Part shown: in pieces, positions 1 through 11,279 of the stretch
How positions within the stretch are numbered: position 1 is the stretch's first letter
Layout: each line of letters starts with the position of its first letter
Source of the DNA: Pyronema omphalodes
Lineage: Eukaryota; Ascomycota; Pezizomycetes; Pezizales; Pyronemataceae
Direction: 5' to 3'
DNA: 64,000 nucleotides
Assembly (NCBI GenBank): GCA_024516155.1
Contig: JAJJXM010000066.1
Coordinates: 186,001-250,000, forward strand
Made by a program: the position numbers and the translations under genes
The notes under the pieces: model-generated
Databases searched by the model: none
The model's input: only the letters and a program-made list of their open reading frames with translations
What the model was told of the DNA's origin: nothing

Positions 1-756
1 ACAATGATTAGTGAACCGTAACGAAGAAACGCGATGGAACATTTCACATTTTTTTTTTTCATCGGTCTATGTACGTTGGTATGCTCGCTAAATTAGAGTT
101 GGCTACTGTCGCATCATCGGGCCCGGCGTCGCAAAAGTCGGAAGCTGTCGAAGTTTTTTTGCGGCGTACGCCGTCGCGGTACCGATGTAGGTAGAGTACA
201 TAGCCGCCGGTCGGGAAACCCCATCACCAGGGTGTCCCCCGACCCAACTATTTTTAGGTTGCCAGGGACTCCTGGACTCCTGCGCTATAGGTTAAAGCAA
301 CATAACAAGGCTCTTGAACAACCTTGACCCCTGAACTACATCGTCGGAGATCCTCAATCGAATTAACTGATGTAGAGGAACAATAGCAAGATCTTTGATG
401 TTGTAGATTCGAGACACAACAACAAGGAGAGGGATTCGTCATGATGTTTTCATTCGTCGCATGATCAAATATCCCGAGAATCAGGGGAAGATGTTAACCT
501 GGAAATGCTTAACATGCTTGGAGATATGCTTGAACAATCACAAGATTCGGACTAAAATGACTACTTCTTTTTGATATGTACAAAGTCCCTAGCCCTTCAT
601 TCCGATTCGTCATAAAAGCAAAATACAGGTCGTTAAATCATTCCTATCGTACAGTGATGTCGTTTCAGACCATCAGACTTCTGTTATCTGCATGAACGAC
701 GTTATTAATTACTGCAGCCATTGCGTATCAGGATACAAGAACGACTTACCATTTCC
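1..756. other. Left-end intergenic sequence
   Basis: No supported gene. Only short frames are open. A segment at about 211-310, with clustered C and G runs followed by an ACAAG-containing stretch, has a diverged direct counterpart near 9354-9446, which suggests an old dispersed repeat. The right part is the 3' flank of the minus-strand gene that ends at 757; a GTAAGT donor-like site lies a few bases beyond that stop codon. Confidence 0.4.
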
Positions 757-1122
757 CTACTTCCTGGCACAAGCCTTCTTGTCCCCAGTATCATGGATGG
801 AGTTTGGAACCGCCCTCTCCACAGACTCAGGGACCATCTGCTGTACCGTCTCCGGGAGGATGGATCCACCAGCCTTAGCATGGGACTTTGAGCCAGTGGA
901 TCCAGTGTCGTGAATGCTGTTTGGCAAAGCATCCTCTACAGCCTTAGGAACAGCCTTCTGCAAGGCCTCAGGTACAATCGACTTTCCGGTTGCATGCGAC
1001 TCTCCAATTCCGGCGTTGGCGGCCATTCTGCCGGCTGCACCGCCAATGGGGGTGCGGGAGCGGTTCTCACTCTCGAGAGGAGCGGTCTTGCTGGAGGCGG
1101 CCTGCTGCATACGAGATTCCAT
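757..1122 (-). CDS. Small hydrophilic protein with a duplicated motif
   Basis: A 121-aa single-exon frame of unrecognised function. The sequence shows an N-terminal Ser/Gly/Ala-rich segment (1-45), then two diverged copies of a unit of about 29 residues (about 46-74 and 85-113). Each unit has the pattern SI(V/L)PE...VP..VE.A(L/V)PNSIHDTG, with the nine-residue block PNSIHDTG perfectly kept in both. No signal peptide or membrane segment is visible and the composition is hydrophilic. The internal duplication, with conservative substitutions between copies, is good evidence of real coding. A GTAAGT site lies 6-7 nt past the TAG stop, so a 3'-UTR intron or an alternative last exon is possible. 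It is divergent from the transporter gene at 1931, about 0.8 kb away. Function unknown. Confidence 0.65.
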   Translation of the reverse strand: MESRMQQAASSKTAPLESENRSRTPIGGAAGRMAANAGIGESHATGKSIVPEALQKAVPKAVEDALPNSIHDTGSTGSKSHAKAGGSILPETVQQMVPESVERAVPNSIHDTGDKKACARK

Positions 1123-1930
1123 TGTTGTTATATTGTTGTTGTTTTGTTCTGCGTGTGTGTATAGTGTAGTTCGATACTGTTATCGTGTTTATGATGATCA
1201 ACAGCCGTTACCAGAAGAGACTTATATACCGAATTCGGATTCGAAATTTTTTTGCACAGATTCGGTCATCTGTTCGGTCCATGTCCGTTTCCAGGTTTTC
1301 CAGGAACATCGGTATTCGGGATGTGGAGATCGCGTTGTGGTGAAACTTGAATGTTGTATCGAAGCTAGAAAATGTTTTCTAGAGTCGCTTTTTAGCTCTA
1401 TCGTCGTCATGTCTTGGAGATTTTCAATCGTTTACTTTGAGGATCTTGAGAGTGCAAAAAACATTCACTGGGGTTGGGTTGCGTTAAGAAATTCCGACTT
1501 CCGGTTGATGAGTACCTTCGAGTGACGCGGCCGCATCCGATCCCGCGTCCCAAAATCCCGGTATCCGCATCCGGCCCAACAGCACCAAGAGAACCGCTTT
1601 CTGCTCAGCCATGACCACTCTACGCGCGAAATCCTGATTCCAACCCGACCAAGCCAATCAGACCTGTTACCAACGTCGAATCATTCCTGTTATTGTCACT
1701 TTCAGCATGACGGTTGGTTAGTTTAGATCTAAAAAATATATGCACTTATCATTATGACATCACACGAGCCGCTTTTCTGTAGATGCTCAAAAGCGAGCGA
1801 GCTCCCTCCCTCGTCTTTCGCTTTTTGATTTCTTCTTTCAATTTCTTTGCGACAAAAACAAGACACTTTGTCACCTTAATACATACCTTAAAAATTTCCC
1901 CAAAGGCTCGGACGATCGAAATAAATAGCA
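1123..1930. promoter_or_regulatory. Divergent intergenic region
   Basis: About 0.8 kb separates the start codons of the minus-strand 121-aa gene and the plus-strand transporter gene, so both promoters should lie here. Open frames across it (for example 914-1525 plus) are shadows of the 121-aa gene or lack coding character. No specific operator could be assigned. Confidence 0.4.
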
Positions 1931-3295
1931 ATGTCATCTCGCGACGGACGTCGCATGGAAGCGCATGGTCGAGATTTCGATGATCGTACCCCCCTATTGC
2001 CACATAACCATGATGAGCAATTCAGACGGAGGCGAGGGGACCTTCCGATGTGGAGACATGTGCTTTACAACAAGATGACTTGGGCGTTAGTGGAACCCTC
2101 TATTCATTCACCATCACCCATTGGCATTTCACTGGTTATGTGATGAAGCAAACTAACTTCATGTCAGATGGTATAACACTGTTCTAGCCACTGGATCTAT
2201 CTCGCTTATTCTCTACGACCTACCATACCATGTCCACAGACTATGGGTTCTCGGTTGGTACTCATCATGTCAGTCATAGTTCATCACTAACCTCCCATAG
2301 GATCAATCGTCTACATCGCCTCCCTAGTCCTCTTCGTCTTCACCTTCGCTGTCCATCTTCTCCGCTTCATGGTCAAGCCATCGTTGCTTCCCCGCAGCAT
2401 GAAGCACCCCGATGAAGGAAACCACGTCTCCTCCCTTGCAGCGGCCATGGGAATCCTGATCCTCAACGGCGTAACCTACTCCGAAAAGATCCACGGCTAC
2501 AACCCTAACGCAATGCGAACATTTTTCTGGATCTTTGTCGTTCTATCCACCGTCTTCAGTATCATGCAACCGCTTATCCAATTCGGCAAGCCAATCCAAG
2601 AACATCGTATCCGTAGGGACTTTACCCCCGCCGGCATGACACCCTTTATCCCTCTTCTTCTAGCTGGACCTGTAGCTGCTGGTGTTCTTGCACATCTTGA
2701 ACCTAATTTTCATCAGAGCACATTTGGAATCTTTTCTTTCGGTTTTGCGCTCCAGGGAGCGGGTATGTTGTTGTCTTATCTTTACTCAGCAAATATTCTG
2801 GAGCGTCTTTTTCGCGAGGGATTTCCTCCTGCCCACGAGCGTCCTGGGTTGTTTTTGGCTTCTCTTCCCCCGGCTTTGACGTGCTGGGCATCTTCCTCTC
2901 TTGCCGAGCAGGCTGCAAGACACTTCCGACCTGACAATGGAACACCCGGGGGATATCCTGATTTCATTGTCGGAGGAGTGGCATTAAGCTACGTTGGGGT
3001 TGCGGCTAGTTTATTCTGCTGGGGATTAGCGGTATGGTGGTTCACTGTTGCTGCGGTTGCAAATATTGGACAGATTTTGAATCTTGGTAGTGAGGTTTTG
3101 GAGGGTTTCATGGTCGTTTTTGCACATGCGGCTTTGTTCTTGGCAAATAATCAGTTGTTGAGAATGTTTCAATGGCCAAAGGCTTTGACTATCATGAATG
3201 AGGTGCTAGGAGTCGCTACGGTGGTTGTTTGGGGTATTTTGATGGTCGGTTGTATGATTGGTGTTGTGACGGGAAGATTGTTGGAGGATGATTAG
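1931..3295 (+). CDS. SLAC1/TDT family transporter (C4-dicarboxylate/malate or sulfite exporter type)
   Basis: A three-exon gene. Exon 1 is 1931-2085, exon 2 is 2168-2253 and exon 3 is 2301-3295. Intron 1 (GTTAGT...CAG, 82 bp) has ACTAAC near its acceptor; intron 2 (GTTGGT...TAG, 47 bp) has CACTAAC. Splicing gives 411 aa and restores the family's first-helix pattern WYNTVLATGSISLILY, which no single frame contains. About ten hydrophobic helices follow a hydrophilic N-terminus of about 45 residues. The family (voltage-dependent anion channel/SLAC1 fold) includes fungal malate transporters and the sulfite efflux pump Ssu1; substrates are small anions, at the plasma membrane. The substrate cannot be told from sequence alone. 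The length is normal and there is no disruption. The internal ATG at 2369 is not the start, because exons 1-2 supply the first helices. Confidence 0.88.
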
Positions 3296-5257
3296 AGGGA
3301 ACGATACAGGCGCTTGAATTCTCAGTGGAGAGAAATTGAATGCAGATGGTGCGAGATTGTTGGGATTTTGATGATGCGATAATGAGATAATGATGAGACG
3401 AGAATGTTAATATAATTTGTAGGAAATGAGAAGCATATATATGCATGAGCTCATTTGAGGAATTGTTTATTGATTTATGTACTGATATTAATTTGATTTC
3501 TTTTCTATGTCTACCATGTGCACATATTTTGCCAGAAACTGTATTCCGGGAGTGATATTTCTTGATCTCACCGGCACAGCGGTTTTATGTACTCGGGTTC
3601 AAGAAAAATCCTGGTGCTCTGTTGTATTAACCCGGCTTTTGATCATACAGCTGCAAATGCCAAAATGACTCCCAAAATTTGCTTCAATGAGTATGGCTAT
3701 TACAGCGCTGTAAAACCCTTACTCCTATTTATGAAACCTGTGCAGTTCTGGTTGTTTGGTTGCTGTGTGCGAATCATATGGGGTGTACCCACTTCATCTC
3801 GCCTGGCGAGTGTTCTTCCGGTAGCTTCATGAGACTACTGCATGGATTGCCAAAGGCCTGTAGAAGCTCAGTACAAAACTCTGATTCTGTCAATGACTGC
3901 TCCACTACTTGATGCTAGTAAACCACCATATTCAACTACGTATAGTCTCCTTCTCCGCGTGTAGTTCTTCCGGAGCCGTTTGCACACAAACTGGTCGTGT
4001 ATGACCTGATCATGCAATATCACTCGTACGAAACCGTCACAGCCCAAACCCGTAACGAGGTAAATAGCCATGTCTGTAGCAAATCATCCCGTAACTGCAT
4101 GACTGCGGATGGCTTTGACAATGACATGGGCCCAGCCTTTTATCTTTTGGTGGAATACATAGCATTGGTTCATTTATTCGCATAACGCAGCAACTGGTCT
4201 GCGTCATGCGTTTTCCAAAAGTTAGTGCCATACACAGCGAGGTAGAGATTCTCGTTACAAACATATAAATCTTTCAAAGCATATAACGAGTCGCAAAAAT
4301 TGATGTCCAAACACATATCAGCCCTAGGCGCCTACAACCAACGAGTGACTGGAACCCATAATGACAGTGTTTTGAATTATCGCCGAACCAAAACCCACTA
4401 TGTTTTCACCCACAATCTGCTCTTTTCATGTCTGTAGCTTAACCATTACGTCTAGCTTCACAAGATTACAACTAAATACTGCCATAATTCTCCCTCCTGC
4501 CCTAGAACTGATGAAGCAGGTCTATAAACCATCTGGAATGAATGAGATACCAGGGCTACCATTGCTGGTATCTAGTTTGGAGAAGCCTTGGCTGACCTGA
4601 TGAAACGTTTGGAATACTCTACGGACCGATAATTCGCGATGGGATGACTGAGCAATCGGTTGCGGGGTCGTATGAAACAATGTAGGTATCTGGTGATATT
4701 AGGGTTATTATCTCTGCAGGAATTAGGAGGCGTTAGACACCACATGCAGAGTCTTCTAGATATTAATGGCTAAATATAGCTCCTGGATTATATCAGCACA
4801 TTGTTGACCGGGATGTGTCTTGTTTCTGTAGCCCTGTGTGTGGCTGGGCTCCGCGTGTTATGTTCTACGCTCATGAAAGGTTTCTGTAGCATTACTTGAT
4901 TTAATCAATCATTAGCCACCTCCACGCCGTTCACTTTTCGACAGTTGTATTGACATACCATGATATCAAGGCATACCCAAGAACGAGGAGGTAGATAAAT
5001 TCATCCAACATGGAGCTAAATCTCAACGCTTCTCTGATTCGACCACCTCTTCACTCACTTCCGGATACGGGGTCATTAAATTTCTTGAATTGATGATGCT
5101 TATCGAAGAAGAGAAGAGAAAAAGGAAGGGCTATGATTATTTTATGGCTGGTATAGCCGCCAGATCAAGATGTCAGGCGAGAAAAAAGACACATATACAG
5201 CCCCACGCATTCAGCAACAAAACATCTCCACGTTCCCCAAAACCTCATTCATACCTT
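3296..5257. other. Intergenic, no gene seen
   Basis: About 2 kb between the 3' ends of the convergent transporter and 8-TM genes. Only short frames (under 85 aa) without recognisable content or splice-linked continuity. Moderately AT-rich; no clear repeats seen. Confidence 0.4.
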
Positions 5258-6913
5258 CTACGGCATCTCCTCCTCCTCATTCTGGATCAAAAACACCCCC
5301 CATCCACCCCGCATCTGCATCGTCATCTCAAAACTTAGCAGAAACAGCAGAAGCACCCCTGGCGCAGCAACATCAGTATCCCACCAGAACAATGCATACA
5401 ACGCAGCATTTACGGTATTCATGATTGCTGAAAGGAATTCCAAGCCCGTCAGCCCAGGAATCTTAAGCCGTCCATCCCAGTGCATATCCACCGCCCATCC
5501 ACCAAAATACCTCCTTTCCGCCCAAAGATTCCAGCCGCGCCGTCTGCCAATTACAACCCCGGGCATACAACCTAACAACCTCTCAATACCTCTGATTTCT
5601 GCCTCATTCTGGCACTCTATGATGGTAAGCCTATGCACTCGGGCCATCCATGACGCTGTGGCAATTGATGCAATCCGTGACACTGCCATCATGATGCAGA
5701 AGGATAACACAAAAATAAATGTACCATAGAGTTCTCCTCCGTAGATAGACGAGAATAGGAATGTTAGAGAAATTATGATAATGACACGAAAAAGCCCTAG
5801 AAAGGCTATCTTGACCGGGTGGGGTTTAGAGGAAACCAGACGGAGCTGAACGACTAGCGGAGGAGGGGAATTTGAGATTACATTCAAATTGCGGCGCATA
5901 CTGCGGAAATATTTCAAAATCGGCGTTGGAGAACACGGATTACGCAAAATGCCACGGCAGAATGGAAAGAAGGATTTGAATTGTGAGCGATAGGATATTC
6001 GTTTCTTCCAGATGGGGACACTAGAGGAAAGGGAGCAGCACGGGCATTGCTCTACTTCAAACCAGGAAGGAGCAGGGGTAAGGTAGTAAGTGTTCTTGAC
6101 TGTCTGAGATCGTAGGGAAACAAAGGTGTATATGAATGCCCCAAGAATAAAACCAGTTGCGAACAAGGAGGCTTGTATATTTCTCGCAGATTCGGGGCAG
6201 GCCCAAAGAAATTGACCCGCAAGGTTCCACATAATCTGGGTGAGGCCTATGAGGATGCCACATTGAAGGCATGCGAACAAAAAGCCGATGCAAGTGATGT
6301 AACGCATTTTGGTGCATTTGAAGATCCAGAAACTCGATGATGTAAAGACTTGCTGGCGTAATTTGGCGAAAGGAGTAGGGAGGCTATACCAACGGTGAAA
6401 TTCGGCGAGGCTTTCAACCGGGTCGTGTTTTAGGCCGGCTATTATCGATGAGGAGATGACACCATAGGTGGCTATTAAATTATCATTGTTCCTTAATCCA
6501 TCGGGCAAGAGGAGATCTTTTACTTTGATCACAGATGCAGTGGATAGAACGCTCTTAACTGGAATTCCAAGCGTCATACCGGCTGTAATAATACCCATCA
6601 CAGGGTTCAAAACCAGAAGGTTAGATAAATCAGCAGTAGGAATAGGACCAAAAACTAATGCTGCTGGGAGAAGGGCAAGAAGGGAGATGCTTCCGGAGGA
6701 TCCGACTTTGTCGTATTCCGAGGTATTAGAAAGAATGTCGTTCATTTCGGACCAGCAGGTGGGCTTTATCTCCACACCCGGAAGAGAGAACCTGAATATG
6801 TTCCGGTATATATCCGTAGCATTATGAGATGCTGGAATAGTTGTGTTGGAGACGGCGTACGTGAGGAGCGGCGTAAAGAAGGAAACGAGGATTATGATGT
6901 GGACAAGCATCAT
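5258..6913 (-). CDS. Eight-TM fungal membrane protein with signal peptide (family member A)
   Basis: A 551-aa intronless frame of unknown function. Residues 1-20 look like a signal peptide. A short lumenal segment with N-glycosylation sites follows and contains a CW..MND motif (53-59). About eight hydrophobic helices come next: a pair at about 74-90 and 98-120, a second pair near 205-270, a third pair near 370-415 and a last pair near the C-terminus. Between the third and last pairs is a conserved soluble patch reading TIIEC...EIRGIERLL..MPGVVIG. The same landmarks (CW..(M/I)ND, PIP...SNL, AGMTLGIP..SV, YGG, T(I/V)IEC, MPGVVI) occur in the 589-aa protein at 37659-39428, so the two are paralogs. 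The C-terminus here is shorter and ends soon after the last helix with an acidic EEEE run. It is convergent with the transporter gene. No named family could be assigned. Confidence 0.82.
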   Translation of the reverse strand: MMLVHIIILVSFFTPLLTYAVSNTTIPASHNATDIYRNIFRFSLPGVEIKPTCWSEMNDILSNTSEYDKVGSSGSISLLALLPAALVFGPIPTADLSNLLVLNPVMGIITAGMTLGIPVKSVLSTASVIKVKDLLLPDGLRNNDNLIATYGVISSSIIAGLKHDPVESLAEFHRWYSLPTPFAKLRQQVFTSSSFWIFKCTKMRYITCIGFLFACLQCGILIGLTQIMWNLAGQFLWACPESARNIQASLFATGFILGAFIYTFVSLRSQTVKNTYYLTPAPSWFEVEQCPCCSLSSSVPIWKKRISYRSQFKSFFPFCRGILRNPCSPTPILKYFRSMRRNLNVISNSPPPLVVQLRLVSSKPHPVKIAFLGLFRVIIIISLTFLFSSIYGGELYGTFIFVLSFCIMMAVSRIASIATASWMARVHRLTIIECQNEAEIRGIERLLGCMPGVVIGRRRGWNLWAERRYFGGWAVDMHWDGRLKIPGLTGLEFLSAIMNTVNAALYALFWWDTDVAAPGVLLLFLLSFEMTMQMRGGWGVFLIQNEEEEMP

Positions 6914-7136
6914 AAAATATCACCCAGCTACAGTTTTCTGGTGCTTGGAGTAGTATCGATAATCGATTAAAGTTGAGGGAACTTGTCTGTTTTTATCTAT
7001 ACCTCTTGACTAGATTTATTTCAGGATAGACAGAATAATTTAATATAGTAATCACCCAGTGACCATGGGCATCAAATTGCATTTGGGGCTATGTACATCA
7101 TCTTTTCGTTTCAAATCCATCTGGTAAATCTGAACT
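6914..7136. promoter_or_regulatory. Upstream region of the 551-aa membrane protein gene
   Basis: About 220 AT-rich bases between the start codon of the minus-strand gene and the hAT-type element. The promoter is presumably here, so the element inserted close to it. No specific motif assigned. Confidence 0.35.
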
Positions 7137-7144
7137 GCACACTT
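7137..7144 (+). repeat. Target-site duplication, left copy
   Basis: GCACACTT immediately before the left terminal inverted repeat of the hAT-type element; identical to 8067-8074. Confidence 0.9.
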
Positions 7145-8066
7145 CAGAGTTCGGCACGGTCCGTCCAGGACGGTGGACTGGACGGGACCACGCTGGTGGT
7201 CCGGTCCCGTCCTCGACTTCGGACGGACGGCCACTCGGTGGTCCGGTCCCGTCCGCAAACTGAAAAGACCGGACGGGACGGCGGGTGACGGCAGGACCGT
7301 GGGTTTCGGGTGAGCTAGTTTGCAGGGGGTGGTTTGGTTCAAGTTTGCCAGACATTATGGGCCGTAGCAGCGACGTCTTCAGCACTGTAGTAGATGAACC
7401 CGTCATGCTGCACTTTAGTAAAACTTTTACATCCCACTGCAGGTGCACGCTTCACCCAGAAATATTTTGACCGCCTATGGTAGCTTGATATTATTTTTGT
7501 TTGTTAGTAAAGTACGATCCCGCTATAAATATTCCTCCTATCCTTCACATTCCATCTTCTACCTTTCTTTCTTCTACCTGCAAGAATTTTCCACTTCTTT
7601 CATTACCATGTAATTGAACCTCAACAGCAATCAAAATTCCCAGCAGAGCTCATTGCCGTCCTCTACACCTGTTCCGACCAGGAGCAGAACACTCTGCTTG
7701 TCCCCTCAAGAGTTGTGTTCATTCGAGAAGGATGGGGAAGGACACATTTTAGTGGTGGGAGAAGGCGCATTCTTATGCATCAGTATGGTTTTTTTTTGTT
7801 TGCAAGCGATTCCATATAGGTGACTGTAATTCATGCAATGCATCAGAATTATCTAAGGAAAACACCATGAGCCGTAGTAAAAAACTGCGGGTTTCGAGTG
7901 ACCGGCAATGACGCTAGTCGTGGTCACCCACGGTCGCCCGCAGTCCGTCCCGTCCATGGTGCCCCCAGGACGGCCGGTCCTGGTCCTACTTCAGGACGGG
8001 ACCGCGAGTGACGGTCCGGTCCCGTCCAAAGCCTGGACGGGACCGGACGGACCGTGCCGAACTCTG
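7145..8066. mobile_element. Non-autonomous hAT-type transposon (MITE-like), complete
   Basis: Perfect 22-bp terminal inverted repeats at 7145-7166 and 8045-8066, beginning CAGAGTTCGGCACGG. The flanks 7137-7144 and 8067-8074 are both GCACACTT, an exact 8-bp target-site duplication. CAGAG-type termini with an 8-bp duplication are the hallmark of the hAT superfamily. Subterminal regions (7150-7275 and 7905-8060) are packed with GGTCCGGTCCCGTCC-like words in both orientations, typical of hAT transposase-binding subterminal repeats. The 922-bp body has no transposase frame; the short open frames inside are low-complexity shadows. A single exact duplication with identical ends suggests a fairly recent insertion moved by a transposase supplied elsewhere. 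Confidence 0.9.
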
Positions 8067-8074
8067 GCACACTT
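8067..8074 (+). repeat. Target-site duplication, right copy
   Basis: GCACACTT immediately after the right terminal inverted repeat; identical to 7137-7144. Confidence 0.9.
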
Positions 8075-8289
8075 TTCATTGGCACTGTATCTCATTTGCT
8101 AAAAAAGTGTGCTTGATTATCACACCATATGGACTTCTGATATGCATAGTTGGTTTTTCCAAATAACCAACTGATAACCGCAGGCAGGCTGAATTATTGA
8201 ATCTGATAGATATGAAAAGAAGGTTGTCAAAATGGCACTATAAACTAGAATAAATTTGATAATGTGCGAATCCCAACTGCTTCATACAG

Positions 8290-9217
8290 GCTTGGGCCCC
8301 ACGGAAACTAGTTAACCACACGTTGCTAGTAAGACACCAAGGACAACACAGCCTGCAAAGCAAGCAGAGGAATTCACCAGCTGGTTGAAAAATCTTAAAG
8401 CTGAATATGCTGCTGGACAGACAGGTCTAGTTTCTAGGTGAGCATGCAGGAGCAGTGGTTTCCGGTTTGCCGAGAGAACATGCATAGTTGAAAACTTTTA
8501 CCTCGAAAGAAATAGGCAAGGCTTTAGCCTTAACCTTAACCTTTACGCGAACCCAAAGGCACTGCATAGCGCTCATGTTGTTCATTACCCACTTGTACTG
8601 GTCAACCTCACCACATTTTCAGACAGCAAGCCTACTATGTATACATAGAACGCCTGTAGACCTTAGTGGCTTGGAGCTCCACCCACGCAGGTCAGCCGCG
8701 TCGCCGTGCAATTGAAATCAATACCAGTAGATTCGTAGCCATATTCGCATTCCTGTTCACCAAGCTACAGGCTCCACCGCGGAAGGATCGGCATCCTGGT
8801 CCTGTGATATGACATGAGCGTAGATCATCGATTACATGCCACGAAGTGGGCGTTCCTAGCCCACATAAACCGTCTTGTCAGTAAAACCCGGTCCGAAATC
8901 ACACGTTATTCAATCCAGATGAAACTATCGAACAGCCAATTGTATCGGCCGAAGATCGAGCGGGGTATAGCAAATTTGATGGAACTTTTGAAATCCCCAA
9001 ACCGTACACTGGCGATTTTCCTTCAGCTGGAGTATGTACACGCCGTCGTGAGAACAAACATTCCTCAAACGCACCGACGAAAATGAGTCTGATACCTGCT
9101 GTCATTATGAGACAGGTGGGAGACGAACCCGCCGATATCCATTTGGGAGGTGTGGAGCTTTTGGAACAACGACAAACTCTCAAAACACTGAACGTGATTT
9201 CCATATTTTCCGCGTGA
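8290..9217 (+). pseudogene. Decayed coding region, unrecognised
   Basis: Several adjacent stretches read like protein but sit in different frames and are interrupted by stops. One at about 8340-8432 includes EEFTSWLKNLKAEYAAGQTG; one at about 8453-8650 reads on after a frame change; one at about 8899-9217 includes DGTFEIPKPYTGDFPSAGV and ends with TGA. None begins with a good ATG, and simple GT...AG splicing does not join them cleanly. This could be the remains of a gene or of a transposon open frame. No family was recognised; coding status is uncertain. Confidence 0.25.
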
Positions 9218-9353
9218 AAGGTGACATCCTGGAATCCTTGAAGCCAAAAGATATCTGTTTCAATAGGCAGAAAAGAACCTCTTGCCTTGTTATTTGATTT
9301 TTCTCTTTTTTCTCTGCCCAGGAGATTAAGAATCTGCTAGTGGGTGGATTACC

Positions 9354-9446
9354 CCTGCATCAGGGGGTTCCCCGACCTGGCGGAGCATTGGAAAGCTCCT
9401 GTGACTTCATTCAGGTTAGATAGTACAATAACAAGTCCACCTTTGC
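9354..9446 (+). repeat. Diverged copy of the repeat near 211-310
   Basis: CATCA followed by GGGGGTTCCCCGACC here resembles CATCACCAGGGTGTCCCCCGACC near 221-243, and both are followed by similar CTCCTG...GGTTA...ATAACAAG text. The match is imperfect and was judged by eye. Confidence 0.3.
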
Positions 9447-9665
9447 GAAAACAATAGGAAACCATAATAGACAGGGGGTAGGAAACCCCCATTGACTGTC
9501 AATTGTACCATATAGAAAATATTTTTTCGCGGTAAAATAGGCTGCACTGTCATTGAATATGGAGATCAAAGAGAATTTCTCCACTCTTCAAGATCCTTGT
9601 ATCCTGATTACTAGCCATGAGCAGGGACTTGAGGACAATGTTTGGCAAAGCCCAATGAAATTCTT

Positions 9666-9953
9666 TCATTCAGCGTCAATATTCCGTGTCTTACACTCTC
9701 CAGGCCACCTGCAGTAGTCTATATCGTGTCGTAGTTGCATGTCGTGAGGTATATTGTTGTGGTGATAGCTATTTTCGAATAAGACGACTTTAGGACATCC
9801 CTTCTTTATTTTAGCAACCGCTGGGCGAATGTACATAATGCTTGAACCGTCGAAATCGAAGTCCCCAGTCATATTGAACGGTACTATAACTCCACCTTTG
9901 CTGCATCTTGGCTTGACAAATGCTTTACCAGCAAAGACCCGACGTTTAAAACG
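9666..9953 (-). pseudogene. Open fragment without start, unrecognised
   Basis: A minus-strand frame stays open from about 9953 to the stop at 9666 (about 95 codons) and contains the protein-like text GKAFVKPRCSKGGVIVPFN followed by MTGDFDFDGSSIMYIRP. It is bounded upstream by a stop and has no convincing acceptor site. It may be an exon or remnant of a gene or mobile element. The family is not recognised. Confidence 0.25.
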
Positions 9954-11067
9954 TCACCAGATCACGATCCAGCATTACTGACTTCACCATCCCTACCCAA
10001 CCTTATTTTGTCATAGTCACATGAGAGGTACCAGATGGCATTTACAATAACGGCGGATCAAACCGTGCGTTATATTTTACTCTACTCCAAGTTTTCTGGT
10101 ATGAATTGGCTTGTAGGCAAAAGGCATCTTTTTTTTGGAACAACTATCATCCCGACAATCCATTCTACCGAACTCACCACAACACAACATCGACTCGCTG
10201 ATACCGATGGTAGGTGATCTGGCTAGTGACATTGAATAGACGAAAGTTATTGGACGTTGTCAAACATACTCTCAAGTCTGTTGTCACAGACATTTTGTGC
10301 TTCTGGAGAAAATTGAGATTACGCTGCAAGGATTCCGTAGAGTGCTGGCTGTGCGCACGAGGAACGACTGCCACCACATACAGGAACCCCCAGTTAGCGT
10401 TCCCAAGAATCCCTTAAATCCCGTCTTGCCTTGTCCTATATCGTATAGACATGCCACTCATGCATGCATAGGAATTTTAGGCCTCAATTAGTGTATCATC
10501 ATGTACATAATACATACATAAAAACCATGTCTAGAGTCACCGGGATGGCTTCCAATAGGCTGTTTCACGTCGCATTTCATGTGTTATGTTACAGTCGTCG
10601 CTACCAACCGCCTCACCGATTCCGATAAACTTGTGGAAAACGTGGCTTATTACCCTGAACCTACGGCAACGCATCTGTACATGGAGGTACTAGGAGGGAC
10701 AAAAAAACTTTGCATTTTTGATTTGCATTTACACTTTTCACTTTTCATCTGTTGCAACGCAGCAGTGCAACAGAGGAAGAGTGCCCACCTACCAAAATAA
10801 ATTGTCGCCACAACGACGCAGCCACACCGCTGACTAAAACACTGACAGATGCGCATCACAAAATCGCAAGCGCGTACCGCTGCTGCACTGCGCAGAGATG
10901 CGGTTTTGCTTCAACGCTTGAAGACACAGCGTGATACTTTACTTGGGCATTCATAGATGAATGAAATGTTGAATTTACGTCTTATGTGTTATTTTGCAAT
11001 GTTATCCTGTATCTCTATATCTCAGGTTAGTCGTTTCTCCGCGTCATGCACCAGAGTTTTCTCCACC

Positions 11068-11223
11068 ATGGTCTCTACTACCAAGATTGCCACCACAGAG
11101 TGGATACAGGTAAGCAATGCTCCCGCTATGGAGGATGACCTGGAAGGAAGAAGAATAGGTTGGGAAACACTGATCAAATCTGAGAACGAGCATGAAGCAG
11201 TTCTGATCGAACAAGACATATAA
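11068..11223 (+). repeat. Dispersed repeat fragment, copy 1
   Basis: A potential peptide starting MVSTTKIATTEW...GWETLIKSENEHE resembles minus-strand text MVSATKVAAPEW...GWGTLLNSEEEH at 59182-59370 and TKLATAEWAHT with a stop at about 60010-60140. The relationship appears at the nucleotide level in all three. This marks a repeated sequence rather than a proven gene. Confidence 0.45.
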
Positions 11224-11279
11224 TGCTGTAAAAACAAAACAAAAAACACTAAAGACAGATAGATAATTAAGTACCTAGA

